A stretch of 64,000 nt of DNA, taken from NCBI RefSeq assembly GCF_021026295.1, contig NZ_JAJNDA010000013.1, positions 62,001-126,000 on the forward strand, read 5' to 3'. This document shows positions 40,384-49,699 of the stretch, piece by piece. Both the position numbers and the translations under genes were made by a program. The stretch is from Actinomycetospora soli. GTDB lineage: Bacteria; Actinomycetota; Actinomycetes; Mycobacteriales; Pseudonocardiaceae. A model generated the notes under the pieces. It was not told the DNA's origin and made no database searches. It saw nothing but the letters and a program-made list of their open reading frames with translations. Each line of letters starts with the position of its first letter. Position 1 is the stretch's first letter.

Positions 40384-41778
40384 TCAGCACGCGGTCTCCG
40401 GCGGCAACGTCCCGTCGACGAGGAACCGCGCGACCGCGGAGTCCACGCACGGGTTCCGCTGCGAGGCGAACAGGCCGTGCGAGCGCGCGTCGGGGTCGAG
40501 CACCATCGGCGAGCCGGGGAAGCGCCCCTGCATGCGGCGGGCGCCGGCGAGCGGGGTCGTCGGGTCGAGGCCGGCCTGCGTGAACAGCACGCGGGCGGAC
40601 GACCCGAACCGCACCGGTTCGCGGGGCGGTGACCACGAGGGGCACGGCAGGGTCTCGAGCCCGGTGAGCACCGGGGGCGGCCAGGCCGTGAGCAGGTCCG
40701 CGACGTCCGCCCCGACCCGGGACGCGGACGGCAGGGGCGAGTCCGCGCACACGGTCGCCCGGTTCGCGGCCTGCCGGGACCGCTCCGACCCGTCGTCGGG
40801 AACCCGGAGCGCGTCGAGCGGCGCGGGGTCGCCGGCCCGCAGGGCCGCCAGGGCGTCCGCGAACGGCGCCCAGCGCTCGGTGCGCGAGAGCGTCCGGTAC
40901 ACGACCGCGTCGAACTCGGCCGGGCCCAGCGCCCCCACGGGCAACGACCCCCGCGCCGCCGCGTAGGCCGTGACCACCGCGCCCGCGTCGACGCCCCACC
41001 GGCCGGCCGTGAACGAGAACCAGGCGTCGCGTGCCGCCAGCATCGCCCGTGCCTGCTCGTGGCCGAAGGCCGTCCAGTCCTCGGGCCCGACGGTGGAGTC
41101 CAGCACCATCCGACCGACGTGCGCCGGGAAGAGCGTCGCGTACGAGGCCCCCAGCCACGTGCCGTAGGAGACGCCGAGGAACGACAGGCGGGGCTCGCCC
41201 AGCGCGGACCGGAGCAGGTCCATGTCCCGCGCGGTCGCCGCGGTGCCCAGGTCGGCCCGCGCCGGACCGACCGCCGCCGCGCAGTCGGCCGCCAGCGCCG
41301 CACCCCGCGCCGTCAGTCCCGCCGGTCCGAGCGCGACCGGGTCGGGCGCCGGGTGGTCGAACAGTCCACCCGCGGGACCGCATCCGATGCCCGCGCTGCG
41401 CCCGGTACCGCGTGGGTCGAAGCCGACGACGTCGTACGCGGCGGTCACCGCGTCCGGCATCTTCGCCGCCTTCTCGACGCCGTAGTCCAGCCCCGCCGAG
41501 CCGGGCCCGCCCGGGTTCACCACCAGCGCGCCGCGTCGGACGCCGGTCGCGGGCAGGACGGACACGGCGACGTCGAGCGTCGGACCGTCGGGGGAGGCGT
41601 GGTCGTGGGGCACGCGCAGCACCCCGCACCGCGCCTGGTCACCGCGCGGACCGGCCTCGACGACGTCGGCGGGACACGGCCCCCAGGCGACGGACGGTGA
41701 CGACGGCGGAGTCTCGTTCGAGCATCCCGCGACGAGCAGTCCGCCGAGCACGAGCGCGAGACATCGTCCGACCTGCAT
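40384..41778 (-). CDS. Secreted alpha/beta hydrolase lipoprotein, tripeptidyl aminopeptidase-like
   Basis: 464 residues. Lipoprotein signal: MQVGRCLALVLGGLLVAGCS with lipobox VAGC at about residue 19. The hydrolase follows the actinobacterial TAP/SlpD pattern: VVNPGGPGSAGLDYG (oxyanion), VVGFDPRGTGRSAG, nucleophile FLGVSYGTWLGASYA, and a C-terminal TAP domain with LFTQAGLDPTTPLAGARR (Asp) and RSHGLFASQRNPCVDSAV (His). It probably trims peptides at the cell surface. It is divergent from the ten-gene operon and shares a promoter region with a Zur-like sequence. Confidence 0.85.
   Translation of the reverse strand: MQVGRCLALVLGGLLVAGCSNETPPSSPSVAWGPCPADVVEAGPRGDQARCGVLRVPHDHASPDGPTLDVAVSVLPATGVRRGALVVNPGGPGSAGLDYGVEKAAKMPDAVTAAYDVVGFDPRGTGRSAGIGCGPAGGLFDHPAPDPVALGPAGLTARGAALAADCAAAVGPARADLGTAATARDMDLLRSALGEPRLSFLGVSYGTWLGASYATLFPAHVGRMVLDSTVGPEDWTAFGHEQARAMLAARDAWFSFTAGRWGVDAGAVVTAYAAARGSLPVGALGPAEFDAVVYRTLSRTERWAPFADALAALRAGDPAPLDALRVPDDGSERSRQAANRATVCADSPLPSASRVGADVADLLTAWPPPVLTGLETLPCPSWSPPREPVRFGSSARVLFTQAGLDPTTPLAGARRMQGRFPGSPMVLDPDARSHGLFASQRNPCVDSAVARFLVDGTLPPETAC
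40787..40802. repeat. Family C short palindrome, copy 3
   Basis: GACCCGTCGTCGGGAA within the TAP-like lipoprotein gene, where the protein reads VPDDGSER; the site sits in the variable cap region rather than in a catalytic motif. Confidence 0.6.
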
Positions 41779-41813
41779 CTGTGAGCAGTACCCCCGACCC
41801 CTTGCCGAATTAT

Positions 41814-41828
41814 TGAACATGATTACCG
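41814..41828. promoter_or_regulatory. Zur-like sequence before the ATP-grasp operon
   Basis: TGAACATGATTACCG matches 11 of 15 positions of the Streptomyces Zur box as I recall it (TGAAAATGATTTTCA), with the left half nearly perfect. It lies in a strikingly AT-rich spot, 46 bp before the ATP-grasp start and 36 bp before the TAP-like start. The right half is weak, so zinc regulation is a hypothesis. Confidence 0.35.
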
Positions 41829-41873
41829 TTCCCTGACCATAGCGGACAGTGACGTCGGGGAACGGGAGCACAC

Positions 41874-43129
41874 GTGGGTCACCTGGTCGTGATCGAGAGC
41901 TGGGTCGGGGCGATGAGCCGGTTGCTGCCCCGGGCGATCCGGGAGGCGGGGCACCGCTTCACGTTCGTCACCCGGGACCTGCACCACTACCTGCGCAGCG
42001 CCCCGGCCGGGTCGACCCACCCGCTGCTCACCGCGGACCACGTCCTGACCCTCGACACGAACGACGCGCCGCGGCTCGTCGAGGAGCTCGCCGCCCTGGC
42101 GCCCCGGCTCGGGTTCGACGGCGTGCTCTCGTCCTGCGACTACTACCTGGAGACCGTCGCCCTCGTCGCCGATCGCCTCGGCCTGCCCGGCGCCCCTCCG
42201 GAGGCCATGCGCGCCGCGTGCCGCAAGGACGAGACCCGCCGCGTCCTGCGGGACCTCCCCGGACCCCGCTGGGCGATCGCCCGGGACCGGACGGATCTCC
42301 TCGACGCCGCGCGGGACGTCGGCTTCCCGCTCGTGGTCAAGCCCGTCGACCTCTGCGCGGGGATGTTCGTCCGCCGCGTCGACGACGAGGCCGCCCTGCT
42401 CGCCGCCGCCGACGCCGCCGCGGCCTTCCCCGTCAACGCCCGGGGCCAGCAGCGCGCCCCGCAGCTGCTGTGCGAGGAGCTGCTGGTCGGGCCCGAGGTC
42501 AGCGTCGAGACCGCCACCGCGGGCGGCGTCACGACGGTCGTCGGGGTCACCGACAAGGTCCTGACCGGGGCGCCGTGGTTCGTCGAGGTCGGCCACCAGT
42601 TCCCGGCCGCGCTCGACGCCGCCACCGCGCGGGCCGCGGCCGAGCTCGCCCGGGCGGCCGTCGACGGCCTCGGGCTCGACCACACGGTCGCCCACACCGA
42701 GGTCAAGCTGACCGCGGACGGCCCGAAGCTCGTCGAGGTCAACCCGCGCCCGGCCGGCAACCGCATCACCGAGCTGGTCCGCCGCGTCACCGGCGTCGAC
42801 CTCGCCCGGGCGCACGCCGAGGTGGCGCTGGGCCGCACGCCGGACCTCACCCCGGTCGCCACCGGCACCGCCAGCGCCGCGGTGCGCTTCCTCGTCCCGG
42901 AGCGGGAGGGCGAGCTGGTCGCGGTCGAGGGCACCGAGGGCCTCGCCGACCGGGAGGGGTCGTCGAGGCGGAGTTCCCGACGGCGGGTCGGCGGGCCGGC
43001 GACGGCCGCAGCAACAACCACTACCTCGGCCACGTCATGACCGTCGCCGCCGGTCCCGACGCCGCGGCGGACGCGACGGCGGTGCTCGACGAGGTCGTCC
43101 TGCGCTACGGCGCCCCGGTGTCGGTGTGA
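41874..43129 (+). CDS. ATP-grasp ligase with a single-base frameshift
   Basis: About 418 residues when restored. ATP-grasp ligases join a carboxylate to an amine via an acyl phosphate. Visible features: [20 protein letters not shown] (ATP lysine), [38 protein letters not shown] (metal-binding Glu/Asn) and GNRITELV. After EGLADREG the frame breaks near 42957: the continuation [20 protein letters not shown] and [10 protein letters not shown] to 43129 lies one base back, and adding one G to the run GGGG would mend it. The uncorrected frame stops at 43040. GTG start. It leads the ten-gene operon; resemblance is to carnosine-synthase/PurK-like dipeptide ligases. Confidence 0.75.
42974..42989. repeat. 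Family C short palindrome, copy 4
   Basis: TTCCCGACGGCGGGTC in the ATP-grasp gene, read as FPTAG, 15 bp downstream of the frameshift point. Confidence 0.6.
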
Positions 43130-43926
43130 GCGCCCCCGCCACGACCGCCCTCGCGCGCGTCACCGCCGCCGCGCCCGACCCCGGCGACGCCCGCGTCTCC
43201 ACGGCCTTCGTCACGCGCCAGGGCGTGCGGCACGACGGCCGCCGCGGCGGCTACCGCAACGAGGTGCTCTCGGTCCGCGTCGGCGCGGCCGTCGGCTCCT
43301 GCGCGGTGCCACCCGGCAGCCTCGCGGGCGCGGCGGGCGACGCCGTGCTCGACCGCGTCGTCGGCGGTCCCGTCGCCGACCTCCTCGGCGACCCCGACCC
43401 CGCCGTGCGCACCGCCGTGCTCGACGCCCACCTCGCCGACCGGCGCGCCCTCGGCGACGGCGACGGCGGGTGGCCCGTCGAGCTGCCGGCCGGGAGCTCG
43501 GTGACCAAGTCGACCGCGCGCGCCGCCGCGGTCGCCGACCTCGTCCCGCTGCGGACGGGCCGCGTCCTCGTCGTCGGCGTCGTGAACTCCCTGCTCGCGG
43601 CCCTGCGCGACCGCGGGCTCGACCCCGTCCCGTGCGACCGGCTCGGCGGCACCACCGAGTGGGGCGAGCCGATCCGCACCGGGTTCGGCGACGACTGGGA
43701 CGCCGCGCTCGTCACCGGCATGACCCTGCCCGACGGCGGGTTCGACGACCTGCTCGCGACGGCCGCGGGCCGCCCGCTGGCGGTGTTCGCCCAGACCGGC
43801 GCGGCCGTGTTCCGGGCGCTCGTCGCGGAGGGGGCCGTCTGCGCGCTCTCGGCCGAGCCCTACCCCTTCTTCTGGCTCGACGGCGGCCCGACCCGGCTGC
43901 ACGTCTACCGGGGGTGGACGACGTGA
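43126..43926 (+). CDS. DUF364-like (putative heavy-metal chelation, Rossmann-like) protein
   Basis: 266 residues resembling the DUF4213/DUF364 family: an N-terminal half around [20 protein letters not shown] and a C-terminal Rossmann-like half with [55 protein letters not shown] and [15 protein letters not shown]. Structure work on a Desulfitobacterium member led to the suggestion that the family handles metals or metal-binding substrates; function is unproven. GTGA overlap on both sides places it firmly in the operon. It could be an enzyme of the pathway rather than a metal carrier. Confidence 0.65.
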   Translation: MSAPATTALARVTAAAPDPGDARVSTAFVTRQGVRHDGRRGGYRNEVLSVRVGAAVGSCAVPPGSLAGAAGDAVLDRVVGGPVADLLGDPDPAVRTAVLDAHLADRRALGDGDGGWPVELPAGSSVTKSTARAAAVADLVPLRTGRVLVVGVVNSLLAALRDRGLDPVPCDRLGGTTEWGEPIRTGFGDDWDAALVTGMTLPDGGFDDLLATAAGRPLAVFAQTGAAVFRALVAEGAVCALSAEPYPFFWLDGGPTRLHVYRGWTT

Positions 43927-44972
43927 GCGCGCCCGCCCTGCTCGACCTGCTCACCCCGACCCCGGTGCTGCGCATCGGCACCCCGACGCGCGGCTGGTGG
44001 GCCAAGCTGGAGGGTCACGGCGCCGGCGGGATGAAGGTCCGCGCGGCGCTGTCCATGCTGCGCGGCGCGCGGGCCCGCGGGGACCTCGCGCCCGGCGGCA
44101 CCGTCGTGGAGTCCACGAGCGGCACGCTCGGGATCGGCCTGCTCTACGCCGCCCGCGCGCTCGGCCACGACGTCGTCCTCGTCGTCGACGCCGACCTCGA
44201 GCCGTCGATGCGCGCCCTGCTCACCGCGCACGGCGCGCGCCTCGAGGTCGTCGCCCGTCCCCATCCCGACGGCGGGTGGCAGCAGGCCCGGCTCGACCGC
44301 GTGCACCGGGTCCTGGCCGGCCTGCCCGACGCCTGGTGGCCCGACCAGTACGACAACCCCGACAACCCCGCCGGCTACGTCGCCCTCGCCGACGAGCTCG
44401 ACCACCAGCTGCCCGACCCGCCGGACGTGCTCGTCTGCAGCGTCGGCACCGGTGGGCACAGCGCCGGGATCGGGCGGCGTCTCCGGGAGCGGCACCCCGA
44501 CCTGCGGGTGATCGGCGTGGACACCGTCGGCTCGACGATCTTCGGCCAGCCCGCGCGGCCGCAGCTGATGCGCGGGCTCGGCAGCAGCATCCACCCGCGC
44601 AACGTCGACCACGACGTGTTCGACGAGGTGCACTGGGTCGGCCCGGCCGAGGCGGTCGACTCGTGCCGCCGGCTCGCCCGCACCACGTTCGTCACCGGCG
44701 GGTGGAGCACCGGCGCGGTGGCCCGCGTCGCCGACTGGGTCGCGCGCCGCGAGCCGGGCGCGGTCGTCGCGACCGTCTTCCCCGACGGACCGCACCGCTA
44801 CCTGCACACGATCTTCGACGACGCCTGGTGCGGCGAGCACCTCCCCGGTCCGCCCACGCGGCTGCCCGTCGAGATCCCGCACCCCGAGGCGGTCGAGGTC
44901 GTCGGCGGCTGGGCCCGCTGCCGCCACGTCGTCGTGCCCCGGGGCGCCCGGCAGCTCGAGGCCACCGCATGA
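43923..44972 (+). CDS. PLP-dependent cysteine synthase-family enzyme (SbnA-like)
   Basis: 349 residues of fold-type II PLP enzymes. [20 protein letters not shown] holds the Schiff-base Lys (normally G-S-x-K-D-R; here G-M-K-V-R), [20 protein letters not shown] binds substrate, [20 protein letters not shown] is the phosphate-binding glycine loop. In staphyloferrin B synthesis SbnA, of this family, builds 2,3-diaminopropionate precursors from O-phosphoserine. The variant Lys motif and the C-terminal [12 protein letters not shown] region suggest a non-standard substrate. Neighbouring genes give no sign of sulfur assimilation. Confidence 0.8.
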   Translation: MSAPALLDLLTPTPVLRIGTPTRGWWAKLEGHGAGGMKVRAALSMLRGARARGDLAPGGTVVESTSGTLGIGLLYAARALGHDVVLVVDADLEPSMRALLTAHGARLEVVARPHPDGGWQQARLDRVHRVLAGLPDAWWPDQYDNPDNPAGYVALADELDHQLPDPPDVLVCSVGTGGHSAGIGRRLRERHPDLRVIGVDTVGSTIFGQPARPQLMRGLGSSIHPRNVDHDVFDEVHWVGPAEAVDSCRRLARTTFVTGGWSTGAVARVADWVARREPGAVVATVFPDGPHRYLHTIFDDAWCGEHLPGPPTRLPVEIPHPEAVEVVGGWARCRHVVVPRGARQLEATA

Positions 44973-46081
44973 GGCTCACCCACGAGACCGTCACGCTGCG
45001 CCTCGCCGAGCCGTTCCGCATCTCGCGGTCGGTCACCACCGCGCGCGAGGCGGTCGTCGTCACCGTTCACGACGACGGGTCGCGCGGCTCCGGCGAGGTC
45101 GTCACCAGCGTCCGGCGGGCGCTCGACGCGTCGACGATCCGCGCTGCCGTGGACGCCCTGGACGGACGGTTCGGGTCGGTGGAGGACCTCGTCGCGGGCC
45201 TGCCGACGCTGCTCGCCGAGGGCGTCCCGACCGGGGTCGTCGACGCGCTCGACGCCGCGGCACTGGACCACACCGGCCGTCGGGACGGGCTCCCGGCGCA
45301 CGCGCTGCTGGACGCGCCGGCCTGGTCGGGCACGCCCACCGCCGCGACCATCGGGCTCGTCGACGCGGAGACGGCCCTCGCGCGCACGGACGCCCTGGTC
45401 GGCCGGGGCTTCGACCTGCTGAAGATCAAGGCGGGCGCGCCCGACCCGGGTGACGACCTCGCGCGGGTCGCCGCCGTGCGCGCCGCCGCACCGGGCGCGC
45501 GGCTGCTCGTCGACCCCAACGGCGGGTGGGCGCCCGCGCTCGCCGTCGAGCTGCTCGAGGGCCTGGCGGGGCTGCTGGTCGAGGCGGTCGAGCAGCCGAC
45601 CGCGCCCGGCCGTCCCGCCGACCTGGGCTGGGTCGCGGAGCGGGTGCCGATGCCGGTGATCGCGGACGAGGACGCCGCGACGGTCGCCGACCTGGACGTG
45701 CTGCCGCCCGGGCTCGCCGTCAACGTCAAGCTCGCCGAGTGCGGGGGCGCCCGGGCCGCCCGGGCCATGATCGCCCGCGCCCACGCCGAGGGCCGCGACG
45801 TGATGCTCGGCTGCCTGGCCGCGAGCTCGCTGGGCCTCGCGCCCGCGACCGCCCTCGCCGGACTGGCCCGCTGGGTCGACCTCGACGGCCACCTCCTGCT
45901 CGCCGACGACCCGTGGACCGGGCTCGGCGGCGAGGACGGTCGCCTGGTGCCGGGGGAGCCGGTCGGGCTGGGGGTGCGGCGGGCCGGGCAGGTCGGTGGT
46001 CGCCCGGGCGTCAGCGGTGGCACACGGCGCACGTCCAGCGTCAGCGGTGGGCCACGGCTGACACCGGGGGCCGACCGATGA
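44969..46081 (+). CDS. Enolase-superfamily dipeptide epimerase-like enzyme
   Basis: 370 residues. The barrel has the superfamily landmarks: [20 protein letters not shown] (K-x-K catalytic lysine), [14 protein letters not shown] (first metal Asp), [13 protein letters not shown] (Glu), [14 protein letters not shown] (third metal acid), and [13 protein letters not shown] (second catalytic Lys). Dipeptide epimerases invert the second residue of Ala-Glu-like dipeptides; the same fold also gives NSAR and o-succinylbenzoate synthases. The last ~23 residues ([20 protein letters not shown]) are encoded by a family A repeat and not part of the enzyme. ATGA overlap with the MFS gene. Confidence 0.8.
   Translation: MRLTHETVTLRLAEPFRISRSVTTAREAVVVTVHDDGSRGSGEVVTSVRRALDASTIRAAVDALDGRFGSVEDLVAGLPTLLAEGVPTGVVDALDAAALDHTGRRDGLPAHALLDAPAWSGTPTAATIGLVDAETALARTDALVGRGFDLLKIKAGAPDPGDDLARVAAVRAAAPGARLLVDPNGGWAPALAVELLEGLAGLLVEAVEQPTAPGRPADLGWVAERVPMPVIADEDAATVADLDVLPPGLAVNVKLAECGGARAARAMIARAHAEGRDVMLGCLAASSLGLAPATALAGLARWVDLDGHLLLADDPWTGLGGEDGRLVPGEPVGLGVRRAGQVGGRPGVSGGTRRTSSVSGGPRLTPGADR
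46008..46067. repeat. Family A element, copy 1
   Basis: 60 bp at the 3' end of the epimerase gene. Two copies of TCAGCGGTGG[GC][AC]CACGG joined by CGCACGTCCAGCG, ending CTGACACCGG. It matches the copy at 52119-52187 over its whole length with few changes and keeps the reading frame open, adding a peptide tail. Confidence 0.75.
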
Positions 46082-47295
46082 TCGCCACCCTCCGCTCGGT
46101 GCGCAGCTTCCCGCGCGCCGTGCAGGTCCTGCTGCTCAACCAGCTCGGGGTGAACACCGGCTTCTACCTGCTCGTGCCGTACCTGTCGGGCTACCTGGGC
46201 GGGGAGCTCGGGTTGTCGGCGGCCCTGGTCGGCGTGGTGCTCGGCGTCCGGAACCTGTCCCAGCAGGGGCTGTTCCTCGTGGGCGGGTCGGCCGCGGACC
46301 GACTGGGTGCACGCGGGGTCATCATCGCCGGCTGCGCGCTGCGGACGGTGGGGTTCGGGCTGTTCGCGCTCGGCGAGTCGGTGCCGATCCTGTTCGCGGC
46401 GGCGATCCTGTCCGGGCTCGCGGGCGCCCTGTTCAACCCCGCCGTGCGGGCCTACCTGTCGCAGGAGGCGGGGGAGCGCAAGGCCGAGGCGTTCGCGCTG
46501 TTCAACGTCTTCGCCAACACCGGCGCGCTGCTCGGGCCGCTGCTCGGCGGGGTGCTGCTGCTGGTCGGGTTCCGGCTCTCCGCGATCGTCGCCGCGGTCC
46601 TGTTCGCGCTGCTGACGATCTGGCAGCTCGCCGTGCTGCCGGTCCGCCGGATCGAGCCGAGCGGGACGACGGTCGGCGGCGACTGGCGGGAGGTCCTCAC
46701 CTGCCGGCCGTTCCTCGCCTTCACGCTCGCGATGGTCGGCATGTTCGCCCTGCAGAACCAGCTCTACCTGCTGCTGCCCCTGCAGGCCGCGGAGCTCACG
46801 GGGTCGGCGAGCCCGGTCGCCGTGATCTTCGCGGTGGTCACGCTGCTCAACCTCGGGCTGCAGGTGCGCCTGACCCGCCGGCTCGACGCGGCCCCGCGGG
46901 CGACGACGATCGCGGCGGGGCTCGCCGTCATGGGGCTGGCGTTCCTGCTGCCGGCCCTCCTCGCGCCGCTGGTCCCGCCGGGGCTCGTCGGGCTCGTCCC
47001 GGTCCTGCTCGCGGCCGCGGTGTTCTCGGTCGGGCTGATGATCGCCCAGCCGTTCGTCAACGCGCTGATCGGCTCGTTCACCCGGCCCGGCCTGTCCGGC
47101 ACCTGCTTCGGCGTCTTCTACCTGGCGTCGGGGATCACCGCGGCCGCGGCGAACGCGCTCATCGGCTGGGCCGTCGACGCGGCCGGTTCGCCCGTCGCGT
47201 GGCTGCCCGCCGTCGTCTGTGCGGCCTTCGGGTTCGGGTCCGCCCTCGCCGCGCGCCTGCTCGCCACGCGCCTGCCCCAGGAGGTCCCCACATGA
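46078..47295 (+). CDS. MFS transporter, likely exporter of the operon product
   Basis: 405 residues with 12 predicted helices. The loop between helices 2 and 3 reads GGSAADRLGARGVIIAGCAL, the MFS signature (G-x-x-x-D-R-x-G-x-R), and AGALFNPAVRAYLSQEAGER is the helix 4-5 region of drug-efflux (DHA1) members. Helix 11-12 lies at SGITAAAANALIGWAVDAAG. In staphylopine-type systems an MFS protein exports the metallophore; the position between biosynthetic genes and an importer fits that role. No binding determinants can be read. Confidence 0.82.
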   Translation: MIATLRSVRSFPRAVQVLLLNQLGVNTGFYLLVPYLSGYLGGELGLSAALVGVVLGVRNLSQQGLFLVGGSAADRLGARGVIIAGCALRTVGFGLFALGESVPILFAAAILSGLAGALFNPAVRAYLSQEAGERKAEAFALFNVFANTGALLGPLLGGVLLLVGFRLSAIVAAVLFALLTIWQLAVLPVRRIEPSGTTVGGDWREVLTCRPFLAFTLAMVGMFALQNQLYLLLPLQAAELTGSASPVAVIFAVVTLLNLGLQVRLTRRLDAAPRATTIAAGLAVMGLAFLLPALLAPLVPPGLVGLVPVLLAAAVFSVGLMIAQPFVNALIGSFTRPGLSGTCFGVFYLASGITAAAANALIGWAVDAAGSPVAWLPAVVCAAFGFGSALAARLLATRLPQEVPT

Positions 47296-48089
47296 GCACG
47301 CTGCTGCTCGACCGCCCCGAGCTCTACGAGGCGTGGTTCCCCGACCCGGACGCCACGGCGGCGCGCTTCGTCGCCGACGTGGCCGTGCGCTTCGGTGCCC
47401 CCGGGGAGCGCCTGCTCGACGCCGGGTGCGGCACCGGCCGCGACGCCGCCGCGCTCGCCGCGCGGGGCTGGACGGCGAGCGCCCTCGACCTCGCGCCGGC
47501 GATGGTCGAGCACGTCCGGCGGCACCACCGGGCGGTCGACGCGCACCAGGGTGACCTGCGCACGCTCGACCTCGGTCGGGCCTTCGACGTCGTCTCCTGC
47601 CTCGACTCGACGCTGCTCGCCCTGCACGACACCGCCGACCTGCTCGCCGCGCTGCGCCGGGTCGCCGCGCACCTCGTGCCCGGCGGGCTGTTCGTCGCCG
47701 AGATGCGCAACGGCGCCTTCCTGCTCACCGCCGCCGCGCACCGCGACCTGCTCGGCGGCGAGACCGAGCGGGTCCGCACCCACGACGGCGTCGCCTACAC
47801 CGCCCGCACGTTGCTCGCGGTCGACCACGCGGCCCAACTGCTCCGGCGTCGGAGGACCTGGACGTGGCCCGGCGGCGAGCACACCGAGCACACCGCGTGG
47901 CGCCTGCTGTTCCCCCGGGAGCTCACCGACCTGCTCGACCGCGCCGGGTTCGACGTGCTCGCCCTCTTCGACACCCCCGGCCCCCGCACCGACGAGCCCT
48001 GGCACCCCGACGCCGCGCTCGGCACCGCCCTGACCCGCGACCGGCTGCACGTCGTGGCCCGCCGTCGAGACCTGGAGGAGACCTCGTGA
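47292..48089 (+). CDS. Class I SAM-dependent methyltransferase
   Basis: 265 residues. YEAWFPDPDATAARFVADVA, motif I RLLDAGCGTGRDAAALAARG, LDLAPAMVEHVRRHHR, DVVSCLDSTLLALHDTADLL, LVPGGLFVAEMRNGAFLL. The C-terminal half has the WPGGEHTEHTAWRLLFPREL region of small-molecule O- or N-methyltransferases. Translationally coupled by 4-bp overlaps to the MFS and binding-protein genes, so it probably decorates the operon's product. Substrate unknown. Confidence 0.85.
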   Translation: MSTLLLDRPELYEAWFPDPDATAARFVADVAVRFGAPGERLLDAGCGTGRDAAALAARGWTASALDLAPAMVEHVRRHHRAVDAHQGDLRTLDLGRAFDVVSCLDSTLLALHDTADLLAALRRVAAHLVPGGLFVAEMRNGAFLLTAAAHRDLLGGETERVRTHDGVAYTARTLLAVDHAAQLLRRRRTWTWPGGEHTEHTAWRLLFPRELTDLLDRAGFDVLALFDTPGPRTDEPWHPDAALGTALTRDRLHVVARRRDLEETS

Positions 48090-49699
48090 CGAGCCGTCGA
48101 GGACACGAGCGTGGCGCGCCGCTGACGTCAGGTGTCAGCCGTGTGCCACCGCTGACACCGGCGGGCGGCACTACCCGCCGCCGCTTCCTGCAGGTCGGTG
48201 CCGTCCTCGCGGGCGGGGCGGCCCTCGCGGCCTGCAGCTCCGGCCCGGCCGCACCCGCCGTCGGGAACCCTCGCCCGGGCGGGACGCTGCGCGCCGCCTT
48301 CGCCGGCTCCGGCGCCACCGAGACCCTCGACCCGCACAAGCAGAACCTCTACGCCGAGCTCGCGCGGGCGAAGATGCTCTACGACAAGCTCGCGGAGTAC
48401 GGGTCGGACCTGTCGGTCGTGCCGCGGCTCGCCGAGCGGTTCGAGCCGAGCCCCGACCAGACGCGCTGGCGGGTGACGCTGCGCGCCGCCCGGTTCCACG
48501 ACGGACGCCCCGTCCGCGCCGCCGACGTCCTCGCGAGCTACGCCCGCATCCTCGGCCCGACGTCGGGCATGCGCGGCCGCTCCGGGCTCGCCACGCTCGA
48601 CCTGCCGAACTGCCGCGCGGTCGACGACCGCACCGTCGAGTTCGCGCTGACGGCCCCCTACGCGGAGTTCCCCAACGCCACCGCCGCGCTCGGCACCGCG
48701 ATCGTCCCCGAGGGGGCGACCGACTTCGACCGCGCACCCGTCGGCAGCGGCCCCTTCCGCTTCGAGTCCTTCGAACCGGGACGCCGGTTCCGGGTCGTGC
48801 GCAACCCCGACTACTGGGAGGGCGCGCCGCTGCTCGACGCCGTCGAGCTGCTCGTCTCCAACGACGAGGCCGCCCGCGTCAACGCGCTGCTCGGCCGCCA
48901 GGTCGAGTACGCCCACGACCTGTCGCCGACCACCGCCGCGGGCTACGCCGACCGCGTCGTCGTGACCCGGTTGCCCCGCAGCTCGATGCAGTCGCTCGCG
49001 ATGAAGGTCGACCGCCCGCCGTTCGACCGGCCCGAGGCGCGGCAGGCGATGTACGCGATGGTCGACCGCGAGGAGATGGTGCGGACGCTGCTGGCCGGGT
49101 CGGGCACCGTCGGGAACGACCTCTACGGCAAGGGCTACCGGTACTACGCCGACGACATCCCGCAGCGCACCTACGACCCCGACCGGGCCCGGGCCCTCGT
49201 CCGCGCCGCCGGGCTCGAGGGAGTGCGGATCCCCCTGGACACGGCCGCGGCCGGCTCCGGGATGGTCGAGGCCGCGTCGGTGCTGCGCGACCAGGCGGCA
49301 CGGGTCGGGCTCACCCTGGACGTCGTCACCGGCAACGCGTCGACCTACTACAGCGACGTCCGCGAGCGGGGCGTCCTCGCGGTCTACCGGTCGGGCGCGC
49401 TGCCGATCGAGTCGCACATCGCGCAGCGGCTGCTGTCGACCTCGGCCACCAACTTCACGCAGTGGCGCCGCCCCGGGTTCGACGCGCTCTACGCGCAGGC
49501 CCAGGCCACCGGCGACGACGCCGCCCGCACCGGCTTCTACCGGCAGATGCAGCAGCAGCTCCACGACGACGGCGGGTTCCTCGTCTGGGGGTTCTCCGAC
49601 TTCCTCGTCGGCTCCGACCCCCGCGTCGGCGGGATCGACCCGGGCGCCCCGGCGAACACCCTCGACTGGGCGCGGTTCGACAAGGTCTGGCTCACGTGA
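48086..49699 (+). CDS. ABC transporter substrate-binding lipoprotein (peptide/nickel type)
   Basis: 537 residues. The N terminus is odd: the first ~30 residues (with TSGVSRVPPLTPAGG) come from a family A repeat, and only then comes a Tat-type lipoprotein leader TTRRRFLQVGAVLAGGAALA ending in lipobox LAAC. The mature part is a DppA/NikA/OppA protein: FEPSPDQTRWRVTLRAARFH, GSGPFRFESFEPGRRFRVVR, VDRPPFDRPEARQAMYAMVD. Cntype metallophore importers and nickel importers use this family. No good start codon exists between repeat and leader, so the repeat is translated. Confidence 0.85.
   Translation: MTSRRGHERGAPLTSGVSRVPPLTPAGGTTRRRFLQVGAVLAGGAALAACSSGPAAPAVGNPRPGGTLRAAFAGSGATETLDPHKQNLYAELARAKMLYDKLAEYGSDLSVVPRLAERFEPSPDQTRWRVTLRAARFHDGRPVRAADVLASYARILGPTSGMRGRSGLATLDLPNCRAVDDRTVEFALTAPYAEFPNATAALGTAIVPEGATDFDRAPVGSGPFRFESFEPGRRFRVVRNPDYWEGAPLLDAVELLVSNDEAARVNALLGRQVEYAHDLSPTTAAGYADRVVVTRLPRSSMQSLAMKVDRPPFDRPEARQAMYAMVDREEMVRTLLAGSGTVGNDLYGKGYRYYADDIPQRTYDPDRARALVRAAGLEGVRIPLDTAAAGSGMVEAASVLRDQAARVGLTLDVVTGNASTYYSDVRERGVLAVYRSGALPIESHIAQRLLSTSATNFTQWRRPGFDALYAQAQATGDDAARTGFYRQMQQQLHDDGGFLVWGFSDFLVGSDPRVGGIDPGAPANTLDWARFDKVWLT
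48131..48159. repeat. Family A element, copy 2 (short)
   Basis: 29-bp hairpin: GGTGTCAGC and GCTGACACC, perfect 9-bp arms, with inner GTGTGCCACC. It corresponds to one unit, in reverse orientation, of the two-unit copies at 46008 and 52119. It lies just before the Tat leader of the binding protein. Confidence 0.7.
48252..48267. repeat. Family C short palindrome, copy 5
   Basis: CACCCGCCGTCGGGAA, one base off at the end, just after the lipobox of the binding protein, read as APAVGN in the flexible tether. Confidence 0.5.

Noticed and set aside
48086-48180. A later start for the substrate-binding protein that would exclude the repeat
   Set aside because: No ATG, GTG or TTG with a ribosome binding site occurs between the repeat and the Tat leader, and the GTG at 48086 has the 4-bp overlap typical of this operon.
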